Shown: piece by piece, positions 61,938-64,000 of the stretch
Layout of the letters: each line of letters opens with the position of its first letter
Numbering within the stretch: position 1 is the stretch's first letter
Assembly (NCBI RefSeq): GCF_001411555.2
Contig: NC_049911.1
Location: 30,353,044-30,417,043 of the forward strand
Source of the DNA: Juglans regia
Taxonomy: Eukaryota; Streptophyta; Magnoliopsida; Fagales; Juglandaceae
Direction: 5' to 3'
Length of the DNA: 64,000 nt
The notes under the pieces: model-generated
The model's database searches: none
Seen by the model: the letters and a program-made list of their open reading frames with translations, nothing else
What the model was told of the DNA's origin: nothing
Made by a program: the position numbers and the translations under genes

Positions 61938-64000
61938 CTTCACAAGAAGAAGGAGAACACAGTTAGAAGATGATCGATCCATGCACTGAAAGAAGTGAAC
62001 TTCTAAAACATAAGATAGAAAAATTAATGGTTGCCATGAAGCTGTACCCCAGGTTCTGTACCTTAAAAACTCGTCAATCCACCTGTTTTAGTATGCACGC
62101 ATCTATATATTGGAGAAAGTTAATCTCCATTTAATAACTCCATGCTTTAAATTCTTGACAATTTGTGATCGGAATTAATGTAACCGACGAACAAAAAAAT
62201 CATTTCAAAATTCCAATTCAAGCTTGAGCACTTTAGGTAGAACAGATATAAACACATTATATAGTGGACTTTACTACCGTTTATTACATTCCTTATGAAT
62301 TCTTTTTAAAAAAAATTAAATATTGTAAAAGCTACTTCGCAAGTTTAGTTCAATATCTCATTTAAGGTCTTCAAATTTGAATAAAAACTTGGAAGAGATC
62401 TCGAACCAAAATTGCCATACCAATTTCAACATTACCACTTGACACCGTATATTAAATTAATATGTATTGGACAATCATGTCAACCAACTTTGTCAAGAAA
62501 AATTTTATTCATTGTTCAGCTTCCTTGAAATTAGCTGTGGAGCTGAACAATGAAAAATCAGATGGGTAGAAAAGTTTATTAAGACCTCGCTTGGTTATGC
62601 AGTTCAGATGAAATGAGATGTTTTGTTGAAAGTTGAATAAAATATTATTATAATATAATTTTGAATAAATAGAATTGTTTATTATATTTTGTGTGAAAGT
62701 TTGAAAAAGTTATAATAATTATATAAAATGAGACAATTTTATTTTGTGTAACCAAATCAGCCTAAGTATTTTCATTGTTCCGCGTTTGTATGCTGAGAGA
62801 ATATATCAAATATATTTAGCTTTTCAGAAAATTAGCTATGGTAGAAGAAAGGCATATAGTCATGATATGAGAACTTAATATAATGCGAGAATTACAAAGG
62901 AAGACAAAAAATTGATAAGCGGGAATTAAATAGAACTAGAGTTAATAATTCTCTGGATATTTTAGCATATTGGAAGAAGTTAAATTCTTTAACATACCAT
63001 ACCATACGCTTAACAAATTATATTGATATGATAATGTCCATAAGCCATTAGATCGGCATATATCGCCTAATTTATAACAAAAAAATCTTAATAAAGTAAA
63101 TCATTAATTAAAATTATCCTTATAAATTGCCAAAGCAAAAACAATAAAAGGTTCCCGATGACTATCATTTAAATTGTGGCTCACTTTCGTATCCTTGTGT
63201 CTTTCCTAGTTATTTATAAAGAGATGAAATCAGCTTCAAGGCAGCTGATCATCAATTTTCAATAGCAAGAGTCGATCGGGAAATTCATTTGAGAGATGAT
63301 CTATGCCGAGCCAGATGAAGGATTGGCCTCGGTACCTCTTACTAAAGTTGAGACCTTATCTATGTCTTTCTAATAAGATAATCCATGAGTTTATACATGT
63401 GATAACAGTACATGATCAAACATTATAAATAGTTTTTTTCTTATTTTAGTGTTGTATTTCTCTAGAAATTTTAGACAATTATCTAATTAGTTGACTAGCT
63501 ATACTGTAACCAACCCGAGCACAAGCTCCTAAGTTTATCGTTCAACAATGTAAACATTGATCAATTTACCAATCATCTTTAATGCTTCCAAACTAAACCA
63601 CCGGCCAAACTATACCAAATTAAATCATGATATAAGAATAATTTGGCATCAAACGGTCCATTATTTCCAAATGGAAAATAGGGAATCTTAATATAATACT
63701 ACATACATACAGAAACTTTTGTTTTGCTGGATTTGGATTATTCCATGACTAAAATGGGATTTTGTAACTTTTGTTATCGATCTGTCGTGAGAATTGTGAA
63801 ACATACTAATTAATTAACCAAATGATGCAGGACAATGGAGAATAAGTTCTAAGAAGGATATGAAGAAGCAGAGAAGCGACACCTGATCCATTGATATATT
63901 GTTGTTAGGAAATTTATTAATCCTATTTAGTGAACTTAACTATGGATCTGGCACAGTATATATAAATATTAGCTCATGTCTTGGTAACATTATTAATATA
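61938..64000 (-). other. First intron of the SVP-like gene (5' end not reached)
   Basis: AT-rich, with one family A MITE copy. No MADS-domain coding sequence was found on the minus strand. Large first introns are common in this clade and often carry regulatory sites, but I could not identify specific CArG boxes with confidence. Confidence 0.6.
62583..62768. mobile_element. MITE-like repeat, family A copy in SVP-like intron 1
   Basis: GATGAAATGAGATGTTTTGT, AAAGTTGAATAAAATATTAT, TTGTTTATTATATTTTGTGT, GAAAGTTTGAAAAAGTTATA, then ATAAAATGAGACAATTTT, with flanking words CTTGGTTATGC and TGTAACCAAATC. Confidence 0.7.

Noticed and set aside
61938..64000. A MADS-domain exon inside the window for the SVP-like gene
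   Set aside because: Minus-strand reading from 61938 to 64000 shows no MADS-like peptide; the exon must be further right.
1..64000. CRISPR arrays, rRNA or ordinary tRNA genes
   Set aside because: No regularly spaced repeats, no rRNA-like conserved stretches, and the only tRNA-like promoters belong to the SINEs.

Overview
This is a window of plant nuclear DNA, most likely from a woody rosid eudicot. The genes are split into many short exons with GT-AG introns. The intergenic DNA is very AT-rich and full of small repeats, and every recognisable protein has a plant-only relative (KIN-4C kinesin, OPCL1, a plant O-fucosyltransferase, ULP2-type SUMO protease, SVP-like MADS factor). A Fagales source is only a guess. 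All protein-coding host genes lie on the minus strand.

Layout from left to right: (1) 298-4065, a short 'motorless' tandem duplicate of the coiled-coil part of the kinesin next door; it runs off the left edge. (2) 5496-15089, a full-length KIN-4C-type chromokinesin of 27 exons and 1299 aa, with one GC-AG intron. (3) 15.1-22.2 kb, AT-rich intergenic DNA with MITE-like repeats and a decayed fragment of a G-type lectin receptor kinase near 20.3-20.8 kb. (4) 22197-25697, an OPC-8:0 CoA ligase-like (4CL-like) gene of 5 exons ending in the peroxisomal signal SKL. (5) 26521-30279, a GT106/O-fucosyltransferase-family gene of 10 exons and 504 aa. (6) 31646-49691, a ULP2-like SUMO protease of 16 exons and 951 aa. 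Its introns hold a full-length LINE (6.0 kb, 15-bp target duplication, itself hit by a MITE), two tRNA-derived SINEs plus a truncated third, and a probable LTR-like block. (7) 51.1-54.7 kb, two non-autonomous Helitrons in tail-to-tail orientation that together form a giant inverted repeat. (8) 55.2-57.6 kb, a deleted and internally scrambled Copia element with both LTRs and a 5-bp target duplication, itself inserted in a MITE. (9) 59885-61937, exons 2-7 of an SVP/AGL24-type MADS-box gene; the MADS-domain exon must lie beyond base 64000.

For the four complete or near-complete host genes I read splice sites by eye and checked that exon lengths keep one open frame throughout. The predicted proteins (1299, 555, 504 and 951 aa) have the sizes expected of their families. 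The genes look like ordinary neighbours, not a functional cluster. The most distinctive content is the mobile DNA: one MITE-like family of about 200 bp occurs roughly 15 times in 64 kb, and several insertions are nested so that their relative ages can be read.
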